DNA of 64,000 nt from Salvator merianae (Eukaryota; Chordata; Lepidosauria; Squamata; Teiidae). Below the pieces are notes generated by a model. That model did not search any database, was not told the origin of the DNA, and was given only the letters and a program-made list of their open reading frames with translations. Positions 11,560 to 22,439 of this stretch are shown here, piece by piece (positions within the stretch are counted from its first letter, which is position 1; every line of letters begins with the position of its first letter). The translations under genes and the position numbers were made by a program. Location of the stretch: NCBI GenBank assembly GCA_003586115.2, contig QVOM02000053.1:9432187-9496186 (forward strand), written 5' to 3'.

Positions 11560-11715
11560 AATATCTTTTTAAAAGTTTGAACTGTTCATGAACAGTTCTA
11601 GGTTTGATCTAGAATTGGTTGAACTTGTTCAAACTGGTTTTAGATTGAGCTGAACTGAACAAGGATCGGTTGGATTTCAACCAAACCAACAAATTTCAGT
11701 TCGCGCACACCTCTA
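11560..11715. mobile_element. hAT-type MITE fragment
   Basis: It carries GGTTTGATC, GGTTGAACTTGTTC and GGTTTTAGATTGAGC, and ends CGCGCACACCTCTA, which is the reverse complement of a TAGAGGTGTGCGCG terminus. Family and right end match the other TAGAGATGTGCA elements; the left end is lost. Confidence 0.55.
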
Positions 11716-12285
11716 TTCTGTGTGCAAAGCGTATATGCTACTTTTCCATGTATACAATCATGTTGTTTAAATCAAAACTACATTTCAAAACAAAGACCCA
11801 TAAAGATATATTCCCCTTAGTCTGTTCTACTCCAGCCAAAAGAAAAGCATGTTAACTGGGCTTATTCACAGATCTTAGGCGTTTCCAGGGTAAACTACTG
11901 GTCACTTTAAAAGTTGGTGTTAATAGTTCACAGAATCTACAATGCAAACTATCATGAAAATGGTACCAACTCCATGGCTCAAACTGTTTCCTATGGAATT
12001 ATCTGACAAGAGAAATATGACCTTGGAAATAAGATTGAGTTATGATCACTAGGGATCTATTAGCATTTCTGAACTTTCAATCACTCATCAAGCCTTGCAT
12101 TGTATTGTCAGCTAGCAATTTTGTTTATCTGTGGTGGTGTTGCCAAAAGATATGCCAGTCCATAAAATAATGCCGTTCATCCAGAACTTTTGTTTTGAGT
12201 AAAGAGAACCATTAGGCATACCTCAATGAGATTTAGGGGAGAAAAACATGGGTAGGTTGGAGGCCTATCTAATCTTTTTCTGCTC
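11716..12285. other. No feature recognised
   Basis: Unique AT-rich sequence upstream of the BovB remnant. A 61-codon frame near its left end has no recognisable domain. Confidence 0.3.
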
Positions 12286-12570
12286 ACTTGGTCATAACTA
12301 ATTCAGGTCTACTAAGGAAAATCAACCCTGATTGTTAATCAGAAGGACAAATACTGAAGTTCCAATACTTTGCTACATAATGAGAAGACAGGACTCATTG
12401 GAAAAGATCCTGATCAGGAAAAGATTGAAGGATGAGATGGATAAATAGTGCCATGGAAGCAATGAATATGAGCTTGGAAAAACTTTGGAAAACTGTAGAG
12501 GATGGAAGGTCCTGGTGTGCTAGGGTCCATAGGGTCACAACCTAATGATTGAACAACAGTAACAACAGAT
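12286..12570 (+). mobile_element. BovB (RTE clade) LINE, 5'-truncated 3' end
   Basis: The block runs in the order known from BovB 3' regions: AAGGAAAATCAACCCTGATT, then AGAAGGACAAATACTGAAG, then CTCATTGGAAAAGA and CCTGATCAGGAAAAGATTGA, then TAGGGTCCATAGGGTCACAA, and finally TGATTGAACAACAGTAACAA. This is the end of the RT reading frame plus the 3' UTR with an ACA-rich tail. Frame is disrupted. BovB is the element known for patchy distribution and horizontal transfer between squamates and ruminants, so it supports a squamate host but does not prove it. Confidence 0.75.
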
Positions 12571-12860
12571 CCAGTTCTGTTCACCTGGATACAGAAAATC
12601 AGTGTCACTGTTGCCCACAGGAAGTCTATATCTTCTTGAGAAACCATTCCATCAGCAATTTTTTCTCCCAGAGGTCTATCTATTTTAAGAAAATCCTGGC
12701 AACTCTGTGTGAGGCATGTCTAGCACTTCTATCAGAGCCAAATCCTTATCCAGGGTGGATGTGGAATTGCTTCAGTTTCAATGGATTTACTATTGATGTA
12801 TTTCTTCACCTAGAGCAAAATGTGAGGTATTTTTTCTTTCTTCTGCTGTGATTTGCCTTG
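12571..12860. other. No feature recognised
   Basis: A short unassigned stretch between the BovB end and an L2-type 3' tail; it could be the body of the latter element. Confidence 0.3.
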
Positions 12861-12861
12861 T

Positions 12862-12952
12862 AATTGATTTTATTTATTCAATATTTCATATTTCATGTTC
12901 TGTGTAAACCATTCTGTGACCTTGAGTGAAGAGTGGTATATAAATGCAATTA
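12862..12952 (+). mobile_element. L2-type LINE 3' tail
   Basis: GTGTAAACCATTCTGTGACC followed by AGTGGTATATAAATGCAATT is the usual L2 3' terminus of reptiles (GTAAACC...CTGAG...GGTATATAAAT). Confidence 0.6.
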
Positions 12953-12970
12953 AAAAAACAAAAACAAAAC

Positions 12971-13003
<33 letters not shown>

Positions 13004-13015
13004 AAAAAAAAACCA
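12953..13015. repeat. (AAAAC)n tract after an L2 tail
   Basis: AAAAC/AAAC units with interruptions directly follow the L2 3' end, as expected if the simple repeat grew from the LINE tail. Confidence 0.9.
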
Positions 13016-14599
13016 ACACTGGGTGGTGCATGTCTGCTCTGTAAATAATTACATGTAGGGCAGTAAAAACACAGAGGACATAGACATATAAGAATAAAAG
13101 TGACAGCAGTATTCTGAAAGAGAGAGGGCATTATATGTCGAATGGACTCACGTAGAGAACGTTTTCCACTTTCTCTCCTCCTCCCCCTTTTCAGGTCACA
13201 CTAGTATTATAGTTACCAAATTGATAAGGTTCCTCCGTTAAGCTTTATTACTTCTGACATGAGCCTATGACACTTTATAAAAAGAAGTAATCCAGAACAA
13301 TCTCTAGGTAATTAACACCTAGATAAACAAACATAAATTTCTATATTGCATTTATTTGGACTACCACTCAAATATGCGTGAACCATGCTTTTTTAATTAA
13401 AAGATAAATCTATGTGACACTTAGCCTCAAACTTAATTATTCAGCATAGTATAATAAAAAATACAGCCCATTAAATGTGTCTTGCTCTGTATTTCTGTAT
13501 TAACAGCAAAACAGTTCACTCTGGGATCATTTAAATTTTCTTCCTCCTCTTTTCCTGTGATTTCCCTGTTCACCGACGTTCTCTCTTCCCTCTCTCTCTC
13601 TCTCTTTTTAATGACATTAACACCAACAAGTGAGAGCAGAACTTTTGGTTGTTGTGTTCCTTGCCTCTAATATTCAGTGTGTTTTCTGACCTCCTTAAAT
13701 ATTAGATTACAGCCAAAGGTTTACCTTTATGTTTGTACACATCTACCCACAATCTTCCCAGAGGACCCATACTTTCCCAGTTCCTACCATCTGCCAAATG
13801 TAGAGGTTCAGAAGAATAATTTTGCTGGCAATATGATTATGGTACATAAGGTAAAGTTTATATAAAGAGAGAAGGAGATTCCATGTGGCTACAATACAGA
13901 TGTTTAACAGACAGAAGAATTCAGTTTCCCCATGGCAATTAACCAAGGGGTTATAGGCCTAATAAAAGTTTCAACAAGAAAGAAACATTATCTTGAAGTT
14001 GGATGCAGCTTTCAAATGTGAGGTAGATAAAGTCTTGTCAAGACATTCACCATCTGCACCGGAAGGCCATTGGTATAGATAAAATTTCCTGAAAGGATTT
14101 TTTGGAGTGAGGTACGAGCATGAGATAACAGAATTGAATGGTAAATTGTGAATATTTTGATTCCCACTGTCCATGTGCTTTGAGAGAAGACCCTCTAGCA
14201 CATAGCTGTATTCAGAAGCCAAATTGTCACTTCTGTACTGGTTCAGTAGACCAGCCCATTGTGACCTCTAGAAAACCTCATCCATACTATGGAACAGGTT
14301 ACTGGGAGGCCACACCTCCTGATAGACTGTTGTGTCCCTACTTGATGAAGCGTTGGTGCACGTTATGGTGCCATTGTCCTCTACAAGCATGGACTACTGG
14401 CAAGCAATTCATTCAGCATTCCAGCCAGTATACTGGATCACAGCCTGTGTATAAACAGCACACAGACCATGGTCTGGTATACTACACTCAGCACTGGAAG
14501 TGCATTGCTTCTGGGATCCTGAACGAAAGAGTCCAAACTGGCAACTTTGGAGGCTGAGAACTTTCATTCTCAACTCCCAAACTAGGGATGGAATGGCTG
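13016..14599. other. No feature recognised; short (TC)n near 13590
   Basis: Mostly unique AT-rich sequence. A TC run lies at about 13588-13605. The frame at 14138-14557 is cysteine- and histidine-rich only by chance and has no zinc-finger spacing. Confidence 0.35.
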
Positions 14600-14985
14600 T
14601 CTGAAATACCAGTGGCATTTGTCATGTCTTTGTCATGTGCCAGGGGCAGCCATACCCATCATAGGCTGGACACCTGTTCTGGGCCGGTGCTGGGTGGGAT
14701 AGCCCACCTTGTGCAGAAACACCCTTTATCACAGGCTCCTGTGGGCCATATTAAGATCTATAAGAAAATCTATCACAGGCATTTTCTGCACTCTTCTCTC
14801 CATGATCCAAACCAGTGGATGTGGGCCAGTCAGGCCCGCTGGTACAGACCACAAAAAAGTCACCGTCAGAACCATCACTAGTCCACATGAGATTCGGGGT
14901 TGGGCCCCAAGTGTCCCAAAGGACTAGGAACAAAGGTTCCTAGGCTCAGAGTCACTGGGGAACCCAGCAGCTGAGTAAATCTTTT
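14600..14985. mobile_element. MITE-like interspersed repeat, class uncertain
   Basis: Contains the palindromic TAGGAACAAAGGTTCCTA (about 14926-14943), related to TAGGAACCTTTCTTCCTA at 47470, and also TTTTCTGCACT near 14781. Together with 22440-22760, 32727-33135, 47400-47690 and 58210-58700 it belongs to a dispersed, GC-richer family with palindromic internal blocks. Full ends not determined. Confidence 0.45.
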
Positions 14986-14994
14986 CAGGGAGGG

Positions 14995-15500
14995 AGTCAG
15001 ATGAATTAAACTGGATAGAGGTAACCAGGGAGGCGGTCCTTGCATGTCTTAATAAACTAAATGCTAACAAGTCTCCAGGACCAGATGGCATTGTGTTCTT
15101 AAAGAACTCAAATGTGAAATTGCTGAGCTTCTGGCCAAATATATATAATCTTTCCCTAAAATCAGGCTCTATGCCTGAAGACTGAAGAGTAGCAAATGCA
15201 ACTGACCTTCAAAAATGGATCCAGGGGTGATCCAGGAAATTACAGACCAGTCAGCTTAACATCAGTTCCAGGTAAAGTGATGGAAACCATAATTAAGTGT
15301 AAAATTACTATAGACATAGAGGGGCAAACATTGCTGAAAGAAAATCAGCAGGGCTTCTGCAAAGATAAATTATGCCTTACAAACTTGTTAGAATTCTTTG
15401 AGTGTTAATAAACACATGGATAAAGGTGACCCAGTTGACATTGCCTATCTGGACTTTCAGAAGGCTTTTGACAAAGTCCCTAATCAACAATATCTATTGT
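14995..15500 (+). pseudogene. CR1-type LINE reverse transcriptase relic
   Basis: With frame changes, the plus strand reads the classic CR1 RT N-terminal region in order: NANKSPGPDGI, then SLKSGSMPED and RVANAT, then GSRGDPGNYRPVSLTSVPGK, then GFCKDKLCLTNLLEFFE, and finally AYLDFQKAFDKVP. These are RT finger and palm blocks before the FADD box. The longest uninterrupted part is 15196-15408. Stops and frameshifts rule out function. It is probably 5'-truncated and broken before the catalytic block. Confidence 0.88.
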
Positions 15501-15890
15501 TACCTGTTGTTGAGCATAAAATGAGACAATGATTTGTGTGAGTAATTTTCCATGTTTCAGTTACCAACTGATGACCACAGTTCCAATAAGAGATGTGTTC
15601 TTTTCCAGCATTGCAGGCAGACAGATGTTTCTCTTCTCTTTACATTTGAATGTATCGGTCTTTTAATTTCTTTCCTAGTACAACAAATCTTTACCTTAAA
15701 AGACAGCAGGAAGATTCATCTCTTACATACTTGATACTCTATTGTTGTTTGGTAGTTGCACATTCCACCATCAGATTTAATGACCGAAGTTTGGGTACTT
15801 CATTAATTCAAATCCTAACCAAGAGTTTAGGAATCAACAGACTGCCTTTGAAGAACTGGGTTTTTCACACTTATAATAGTGGAATGTTCT
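15501..15890. other. No feature recognised
   Basis: AT-rich sequence after the CR1 relic, not matching the expected downstream CR1 frame. Confidence 0.3.
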
Positions 15891-16338
15891 AACTAGCAGG
15901 GTTCAGGCCAGTCAGGATTGAGTACGGCAAGAAGTATTTGCACTGTCAGTGCTGGAATACTCCTCGAGCCTACCAACTGGGGAAGAAGTGTGAATGAGAG
16001 TGCACTAGTTAGGTAGCTAGGTTTGGAACCAGAAGAGCTGTGTCTAGAGATGTGTCTGGAACGGCCACCAGGTTCCATACCCCTAAGTCCAAACCTGGGT
16101 CCAAACCATCTGATGACGCAGCCATGCCTGTGCACTCCATGCCTTCTCAGTGTTCCAAACCTGGGAGTGGTGCAAGCACACCTTTCCCAATCCTCACTGG
16201 ATGGCCCTAGTCAGCTTCCAAACTACAATTTTCCTGACCAGCACTATTCGGCTTCAGGTGAGTTTTAGGTGTGAATGCTCCATTCCAGCGAGTGACCTGG
16301 AACGTTCCACTTGCCAAGTGCAAACAGGCCCAATATAG
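15891..16338. mobile_element. Non-autonomous DNA transposon copy (probable)
   Basis: The right end CACTTGCCAAGTGCAAACAGGCC carries, in reverse complement, the GGCCTGTTTGCACTT terminus seen at the left of 46746-47214. The interior is GC-richer than its surroundings. Left end uncertain. Confidence 0.45.
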
Positions 16339-16865
16339 CTAGTTCCAAAAACTGCTGTTGTTTTTTGTCTTGTTTTGCTTTGTTTGTTTGCTTTTTGTGG
16401 ATTTGCTATTGATATTATTACTTGCCGTTACTGTTCTTGCAGCTTCCTCAAAGTGAAGCTCATCAGAGCCTATGCTGGCAGCATTTTACATGCCACCACT
16501 GATTTTCAGTTGTTTTTCAGGCAGCTGGAATTCCCACAACTTAGCACAGCACAAAACCTCTTAAAAGAGATTTCATGCAGCGCCCTCTTGAATATGTATC
16601 CCTCTGTCATGGTGGTGCTTGTAGGTGAACTGCCTTCTAACAAAACCAAAGCTGTGATGCCATTATGCCCTTTGGTAGAATATTGCTTGTTTTTATAATG
16701 TGGTCTTCTATGGTGTAGTTTCACTTTTATGCAAACAATAAAATGCGGCTTCCATCACACAGAATGGGCTGAGTCAAGTGAAACTGTACCGCAGAAAGAA
16801 TTGCTGCTTATATGGCATAACTGGACATAAAAGCTGAAGGTCTGGTAATCCAGAATTCTGCTATT
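16339..16865. other. Unassigned sequence with an orphan 107-codon frame
   Basis: A plus-strand frame at 16375-16698 is preceded by an acceptor-like TTCTTGCAG at 16434-16442, and AATAAA occurs at 16738. The peptide has no motif I recognise and no CpG island or promoter nearby. It is more likely a chance frame or a decayed mobile element than a gene. Confidence 0.25.
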
Positions 16866-17110
16866 GCTTCTAGAATAATAGAATAATCATAGAATCGTAA
16901 AGCTGGAAGGGACCTCCAGGGTCATCGAGTCCAACCCCCTGCTCAATGCAGGATTCACTCAACCATCCCAGACAGATGTCTGTCCAGCCTCTCCTTGAAG
17001 ACATCCAGCGAAGGAGAGCTCACCACCTCCTATGGCAACCTGTTTCAATGACTGATCACCCCTTACTGTCTCCCTCACTACTGCTAATCTTACCCCAGGA
17101 GCTGAATGAA
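16866..17110 (-). mobile_element. CR1-type LINE 3' end
   Basis: The left edge AGAATAATCATAGAATCGTA is the reverse complement of the short octamer repeats that end CR1 elements. It is followed by the AAGCTGGAAGGGACCTCCAG / GTCATCGAGTCCAACCCCCT block, then CCAGCCTCTCCTTGAAGACA. This order is diagnostic of the CR1 3' UTR in sauropsids. Only about 245 bp of the 3' end remain. Confidence 0.9.
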
Positions 17111-17755
17111 TACCATATTTTTTTCTTATAAGCTTTTTGAAAGATAAGGCCCATCCAAAGACCATCTTCTGAACATTGCAACACTGCTTAATGTTGTGCC
17201 ACAACTATATGTGGAAGTTTAGTATGTTTGCATAGTTTTGCCACATTAATGTTTTAATATAGAGGTAGCTGAGTGCAGAACACACACACACAATCTGGTG
17301 ATTTCTACCCTCCAAATCTGTTGAATAACAACTTTAACTGTATTAATTGTATGCAAATGCATACTGACATATACTACAGTGATATAATACAGTGATCACC
17401 CTATGAAATAGCATCTACAACCAAACATTGCACATGTGGTAATTGTGTCTGTGAGTCTTAGCAGTGATTTTTTTTCTTTCTTCCTGTTTTCTTGTGTGCA
17501 TTTTCTTTGGTTTGGTCTTCTTGCCTGAAACACTGGGTATTTGTCTTTCCAATAAGTCAAGAATATTAGATCCATAATTACTTCTGCCTCAGTATGAAGA
17601 TCAATCCACATCCAGGAATATGGTATATCTGCTTAAACACAATTGCAAATTCCTTTAAAATAGAACGAAGTCTGATTTATATTCATCATTACAGTAAACC
17701 CCAAATGTTCTAACGTTAGATATTTTACACTTTACATTTTAGTGTATGGTACACA
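17111..17755. other. No feature recognised
   Basis: AT-rich unique sequence with a short CA run near 17281. Confidence 0.3.
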
Positions 17756-18100
17756 CTTAGGGTGTGATCAGACATGCTTAAAGAAATACCCTCAGGGTGA
17801 ATTTGAGTCTGAAGCAACAGACCTTTTTGGACAGCACTCACCTTGTCATGTCTCCTCAGAAAAGTCACGTCTTCATCATTTGAGATTTGATAGTAGCGAA
17901 AGCGTCTCTTTCTTTAAGCGAGTCAGGCAGGAAGCTATGTAAGCAAAGAGATGGGATTCTTGTCATTAGAGGAGAATAGCCAATAGCCAATCAGTGAGTA
18001 GCACCCATAGTAAGGATAGGTGTTGCCTGCCTTGGAGGCAAATGCAGGATGCAGTGTGGCAAAAAAAAGGAAGGTTCTCAGCCACATATCCAGACAACTA
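17756..18100. mobile_element. Possible DNA transposon fragment
   Basis: TTAGGGTGTGATCAGACATG at the left resembles the start of common squamate MITEs, but no right terminus or target duplication was found. Confidence 0.25.
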
Positions 18101-18110
18101 TTTCTAAGGC

Positions 18111-18112
<2 letters not shown>

Positions 18113-18153
<41 letters not shown>
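18113..18153. repeat. (TG)n microsatellite
   Basis: About twenty uninterrupted TG units. The cysteine-valine frame crossing it is an artefact. Confidence 0.97.
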
Positions 18154-18154
<1 letters not shown>

Positions 18155-19885
18155 TGGGGAAGACATGTTTTTTCTTAAAGGGATGAGTTTAAAAAGCCCT
18201 GTATTGATCACATCCTTAAAATACTTTAAGATCCTTATGATGAATGAATATCTTTTAGTGAAATATTCAAGATTAGATGGAGTTGATAATATTCAAGAAT
18301 AGAAGATCTTTCATCGATTCAGCTGAAAAGATATTTTTAAACAGATGGTTAACATAAAAATGGTGTTTAAGGCCTATAAGAGTATGCAATTTTTAAATGA
18401 GGAAGGTGTACAGGGGCCCATGTGGAATGGGACACTTAAAATAGGGTGTCCCTTTGCTTATTTTGTTTGTTCTTATTGGTTTGAGTGTATTGTATTTTGT
18501 TTTGTATATTAGTTTATAGTTTAATATCTGTACATATACTAATAGAAAATAATAAAATATATTAAAAATACTTTAAGATCAATGTCTAATGGATCACAAA
18601 TCATTTTTTTCACTTATCAAAAACACTTATATTATAAGATGCTATAACAGATTTCAACAATCTTGTTTTAATTAAGCACTACGTATGCCTGCTATACGTA
18701 TATAATATTTATAGTTTTGATCTGAATAATAGAGAACTCTTAACTATTCGATTTTTATAACTGCTAATAATGTTGACATTTTTTCCAAATCAAATCTGAA
18801 AGATCTACAACAAAATTAGGAAATTTGTTTCATTTTTTTTTCTTGGAGATAGAGGATGGTGTAAAACACTGGATAAACTGTTCTGCTTCAGATATCTTTT
18901 TTTTATTTGAGAAACAGAAAGCAAAACAACAGTCATTTTTTGGGGGAAAAACGACTTTTAATACTTCTATACCAGAATAAAGTTCTGTCAACTGATGCAT
19001 TATAATAATAAATAATGACCAAGAATAAACTTTAAATACAAAGGTTTTTTTTTTCCTAATTGTTACAAGCATAGCAACAAAATCCTCTACTCTATTGATC
19101 TCAGATTTTCTCCAAGACATTTTTTTTCCTTTGAGTAGGAATGTAGACAGTATTTTGACCAATATCACAGACTACAGAAGTTACAGAGAAAAAACTTGAC
19201 ATGTTTAGATATGAGAAGCATGAAGATATTCAGAAACTGACAATGTTTCACAGCTCCTGTCTCTTGTTTGTATTCCAAGTTACAAATGTTCTAAAAAAAA
19301 ACAAAGGTGAATGTCAGAAGCAAAGGTTCGGGACAGCAGCACCAGACCAAATGGAATCAACACACACATCACAAAGAACAGGAGAGAAATTTCCAGTGTC
19401 ACAAACGGAATTATTGCCTGTCGTATCTGAAAATGCTCAGAAGACACAAAAGAATACTGAAAAGAGCTCCAAAAAGTGCAAGAAAATGGAATGTGGGGTT
19501 TTTTTTCCTCTTTTTTTTTTCTCGCTAAGATACTGAAGGCAGCGCAAACACACAAAGCAAGCGACCGAAACACAGTCACCAAACACGGTAGTGCAGTTAA
19601 AATCCTAAAGCTTACTACAGTCAGAAAGTCTTCAATTACATTTCAATCCTTTATCTAGGATCATGAGAAACAGTTGCATTAAGTTTATCAACTCGATTTA
19701 AGTAAGGCAGTGAGAACTATACTAAGAAAAATAATAATCAGAAAACGAGAAAGGCAGCTTGCCCTTTGCCAGTTGGGGGTTCAGGTTATACAGTGACCTC
19801 AGTTACTGAAACGTTAATTGGATGGTAACGTATTTATTTTTTCTGACAGTGTATGCAAACCATATTCCTTATTAGCCTGAGAATC
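18154..19885. other. AT-rich sequence downstream of the zinc-finger gene
   Basis: Very AT-rich with many poly-A and poly-T runs (for example 18832-18840, 19046-19054, 19500-19520). 18440-18565 ends in a TAATAAAATATATTAAAAA tail and may be a decayed retroposon. The rest may include distal 3' UTR if a downstream polyadenylation signal is used. Confidence 0.35.
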
Positions 19886-19950
19886 TTTTCTTTTCTTTTC
19901 TTTTCTTTTCTTTTCTTTTCTTTTCTTTTCTTTTCTTTTCTTTTCTTTTC
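19886..19950. repeat. (TTTTC)13 microsatellite
   Basis: Thirteen perfect TTTTC units, preceded by one C and followed by CTTTC-rich sequence to 19970. The unit is the exact reverse complement of the AAAAG array at 21359-21418. Confidence 0.98.
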
Positions 19951-19994
19951 CTTTCTTTCTTTTTTTTTTCCAGTCTCAGGATAGCACTACGAAT

Positions 19995-20000
19995 TTTATT
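19995..20000 (-). terminator. Candidate polyadenylation signal AATAAA
   Basis: The plus strand reads TTTATT here, giving AATAAA on the gene strand about 1.87 kb after the stop codon. Alternatives in the same orientation are at 19833-19838 and 18902-18907. Hexamers of this kind are common in AT-rich DNA, so the choice is an inference. Confidence 0.4.
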
Positions 20001-20287
20001 TACATTGATTGCAGTTTAGTGCTTTTTGTAAACTGCTGTAGGCAGAGCTGAAATTTTTAAGGCCCTGGGGTTTTTACTCTGTGCTCCCAGCCTGCAAAGT
20101 TATATTGACTTTTTCCGTGTTTTTTCTTCCTAGAGTCTGAATAATTTTTCTTTTAGAAGAAGCTAATACTTTTCTATCATTGTAAGTAGCCAAAATTTTG
20201 CTTCTTTCAAAGGAAGTACATGAAAAGGCTTAAAAAATAGATATATATATATATATTTGCCATTGAAGTGGATATAAGGATAAACTG

Positions 20288-20295
20288 TTTCTTTT

Positions 20296-20343
<48 letters not shown>

Positions 20344-20361
20344 TTTCTTTCTTTCTTTCTT
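20288..20361. repeat. (TTTC)n microsatellite
   Basis: About eighteen TTTC units with two T-insertions (near 20291 and 20343). Within the presumed 3' UTR it would read GAAA on the transcript. Confidence 0.97.
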
Positions 20362-21086
20362 AACTCAGTCATAATTATAATCTGTCCAAGGCTTCCTAGG
20401 TGGGAAACAGCAGAATCAAATTTAATGGGGGCAATTAGTAGAAAAGCTAAAATCTGCAAAAATATAGAACACACTTTTTTCCTTACAAAAACAAAAGAAA
20501 TTTTCACTAACACTTTTTGTACCCTATTAAAAAAAACAGGGACAAGAAATTGAACATTTTACTTTATATTTTGGTCAAATTATTTTAAAAAGGTTTTTTT
20601 TTTTTTCCAGTGAAAGGAAAATGAAAACAAAAACACAACCTCTTCTGCACAAACTCTGCTACACTTAAAAAGAAAGCTAACAACACTCTTATAAATGAAA
20701 ACTAATCTTGCCCAGGGAATCCTTCATTCAAGTTTTTTTTAATTATTATTATTATTATTTAATAAATGAAAAAAGAAACCATTTTTCTATTGAATATTTT
20801 TTTACTTCTTTGCACCAGTATATCTTTTAGATAAGGCTAACAAGTTTGCCTATCCAGTAACTTTTTAATAGTGTCTCTCTAAGTCTCTCTATAGTACCTA
20901 TCACATTAAAAAAGAAAGAGAATAGGAAGAGAAAGCTTTCCCTCAATACTGCAAGTTGATATTAAAAAACAAAACAAAACCAACAACCCCAACAACGTTA
21001 TCGCACAAGGAATCTGCAAGCCTGCAGGGGCTGCAGATAGCTTCCACCCCCACCCCCCGAATCATTTGGCCATCTCTCTGTGTGAA

Positions 21087-21089
<3 letters not shown>

Positions 21090-21125
<36 letters not shown>
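21090..21125. repeat. (GT)n microsatellite
   Basis: About eighteen GT units; CA on the presumed transcript. Confidence 0.97.
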
Positions 21126-21127
<2 letters not shown>

Positions 21128-21358
21128 CTCTATATAAATCTTTTGAAAATTAAAATGTTAACAACATAATCCTTTCCAATATAGGTCAGTGCTGACTGAA
21201 GCTTAGGGGCCATCTAGATTTTTTTTTTTCCTATAGTGCAGTTGGGACACCACTGGAATTGATTTTCTTTGCAGGAAGAGCTCCAGTCTGCCTGGCACCA
21301 TCTCTTCCAACACATCTTATTACTAGGCTGGGCAAATGACAGAAGATAGTGTCATATT

Positions 21359-21418
21359 AAAAGAAAAGAAAAGAAAAGAAAAGAAAAGAAAAGAAAAGAA
21401 AAGAAAAGAAAAGAAAAG
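21359..21418. repeat. (AAAAG)12 microsatellite
   Basis: Twelve perfect AAAAG units, 454 bp after the stop codon on the transcript strand, where it would read CTTTT. Confidence 0.98.
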
Positions 21419-21871
21419 GTGTTTTCAGCATTGAAAACACAGAAACCTCCCCTTCAACTCCCACAGTCTTCAAGGCAACCATGAATCATTACAATGGTAT
21501 TCTTATTAGTCTTATTCTGTTTTGTGGTATAAGCATTCCTCGTAGAAGACCCAGTTTCATATTGTAAAGGCTCCTTTTCTTTTCTTTCTTTCTTAATCTA
21601 TCTTCACCTACATTGTTTGGAAGTACTTGTTGCCAGGTAACAGTTTAACAGCCATTTTCAAGGTTTGGGATTCGCCCTCCCCTTTCTCTTTTTAATATAT
21701 ATATATCTATAGATCTCTAATGTCTTAAACATCCTGTATGCTTCTGGGAATTTCTCCACAATTTGTTTTCTTCCGAAGAAGGCAGTTAAGCAAATGCTCA
21801 GTTACCCAAATGCATCTCCGAAAATGGTGTAAAATGATATTGCAATATACAGATGGATTTGTTCTTCTGAG

Positions 21872-22107
21872 TTAGTCTTGGGCCTTGCTGCCCTTGTCCA
21901 TTAACTCCGTTGCGTTCCCAGACTTGACAGCTGCAGGTTCCTCTAAATTCCCAGAAGCTTCGGAGTCAACTCTGGAGCGCTTGAACCTGCGATCTGGATA
22001 CTGGCTGTTGTCAAAAGGCATGCGATGAACGCAAAGTACGTGAGTCTTCAAATTTCCCTTCTGAGAGGCACTGTAGGGACAGTATCTGCATTGAAATGGC
22101 CGGTGAC
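21872..22107 (-). CDS. ZNF536: Terminal coding exon of a C2H2 zinc-finger gene, probably ZNF536
   Basis: Read on the minus strand, this exon gives 78 residues and a TAA stop. The first codon is split: one base comes from the previous exon. Residues 1-4 (GHRP) look like the end of a finger linker. Residues 7-28 form a complete C2H2 finger with C7, C10, H23 and H28 (spacing C-X2-C-X12-H-X4-H). A basic stretch, RRFKRSR (residues 40-46), follows and could aid nuclear import or DNA contact. The rest is a short acidic and polar tail ending AQD. The finger core ASQKGNLKTHVLCVHR and the following PFDNSQYPDRRFKRSR resemble my memory of ZNF536, a nuclear repressor expressed in neurons; its paralogue ZNF219 is the main alternative. 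Human ZNF536 is long and its fingers are not at the extreme C terminus, so this may be an alternative last exon. The peptide is too regular and protein-like to be chance. Earlier exons are not in the window. Confidence 0.85.
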
Positions 22108-22134
22108 CTGTGCAACAGATAAACAGCCAGTTAG
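22108..22134 (-). promoter_or_regulatory. Splice acceptor and branch point before the zinc-finger exon
   Basis: On the minus strand the sequence just before the exon reads CTAAC (22134-22130), then a T-rich stretch, then GCACAG ending at 22108. The CTAAC matches the vertebrate branch-point consensus. Its probable branch adenine (22131) is 24 bases from the first exon base, a normal distance. The acceptor leaves a phase-1 junction, as expected for an intron that splits the glycine of a TG(E/H)(K/R)P finger linker. Confidence 0.8.
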
Positions 22135-22439
22135 TTTTTTGCTGTTGTTTTCCTTGTATCTTTAAGGATTTTTGTTTGACACTGCAGATGTGGGAAAACC
22201 TAAAAAAAATTAACCACTCATTTCTGAGATGATGAAACCTTCACACAAACACCTTGCTGCCTCATACTCACCAAGGGAACAAATCCACAGAACCTAAAAG
22301 GAAAAACAAAATGCTTGTTCTCCGAATCTGCCGTTCCAAAGGAGCGTGTGGGTAACTTCGTATGAATGGCACACATCCCATGGTGCTCAAAGTATGCAGC
22401 ATCTAGAAGGCAAATGTGTTTCTTTGAGGGCATCCATGA

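Larger units (their letters stand above)
19980..21871 (-). other. Presumed 3' UTR of the zinc-finger gene
   Basis: This sequence follows the stop codon in the direction of transcription. It is mostly unique, AT-rich and free of LINE or SINE matches I recognise, but holds several microsatellites (listed separately). On the minus strand an AATAAA signal lies at 20000-19995 in an AAATAAAATTC context and is followed by a plausible cleavage region. A second AATAAA lies at 19838-19833 and a third at 18907-18902. The true 3' end cannot be fixed without transcript data. The boundary given here assumes use of the first signal. Confidence 0.4.

Noticed and set aside
14138..14557. Cys/His-rich frame suggesting a zinc finger
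   Set aside because: No C-X2-C-X12-H-X3-5-H spacing; the residues are scattered.
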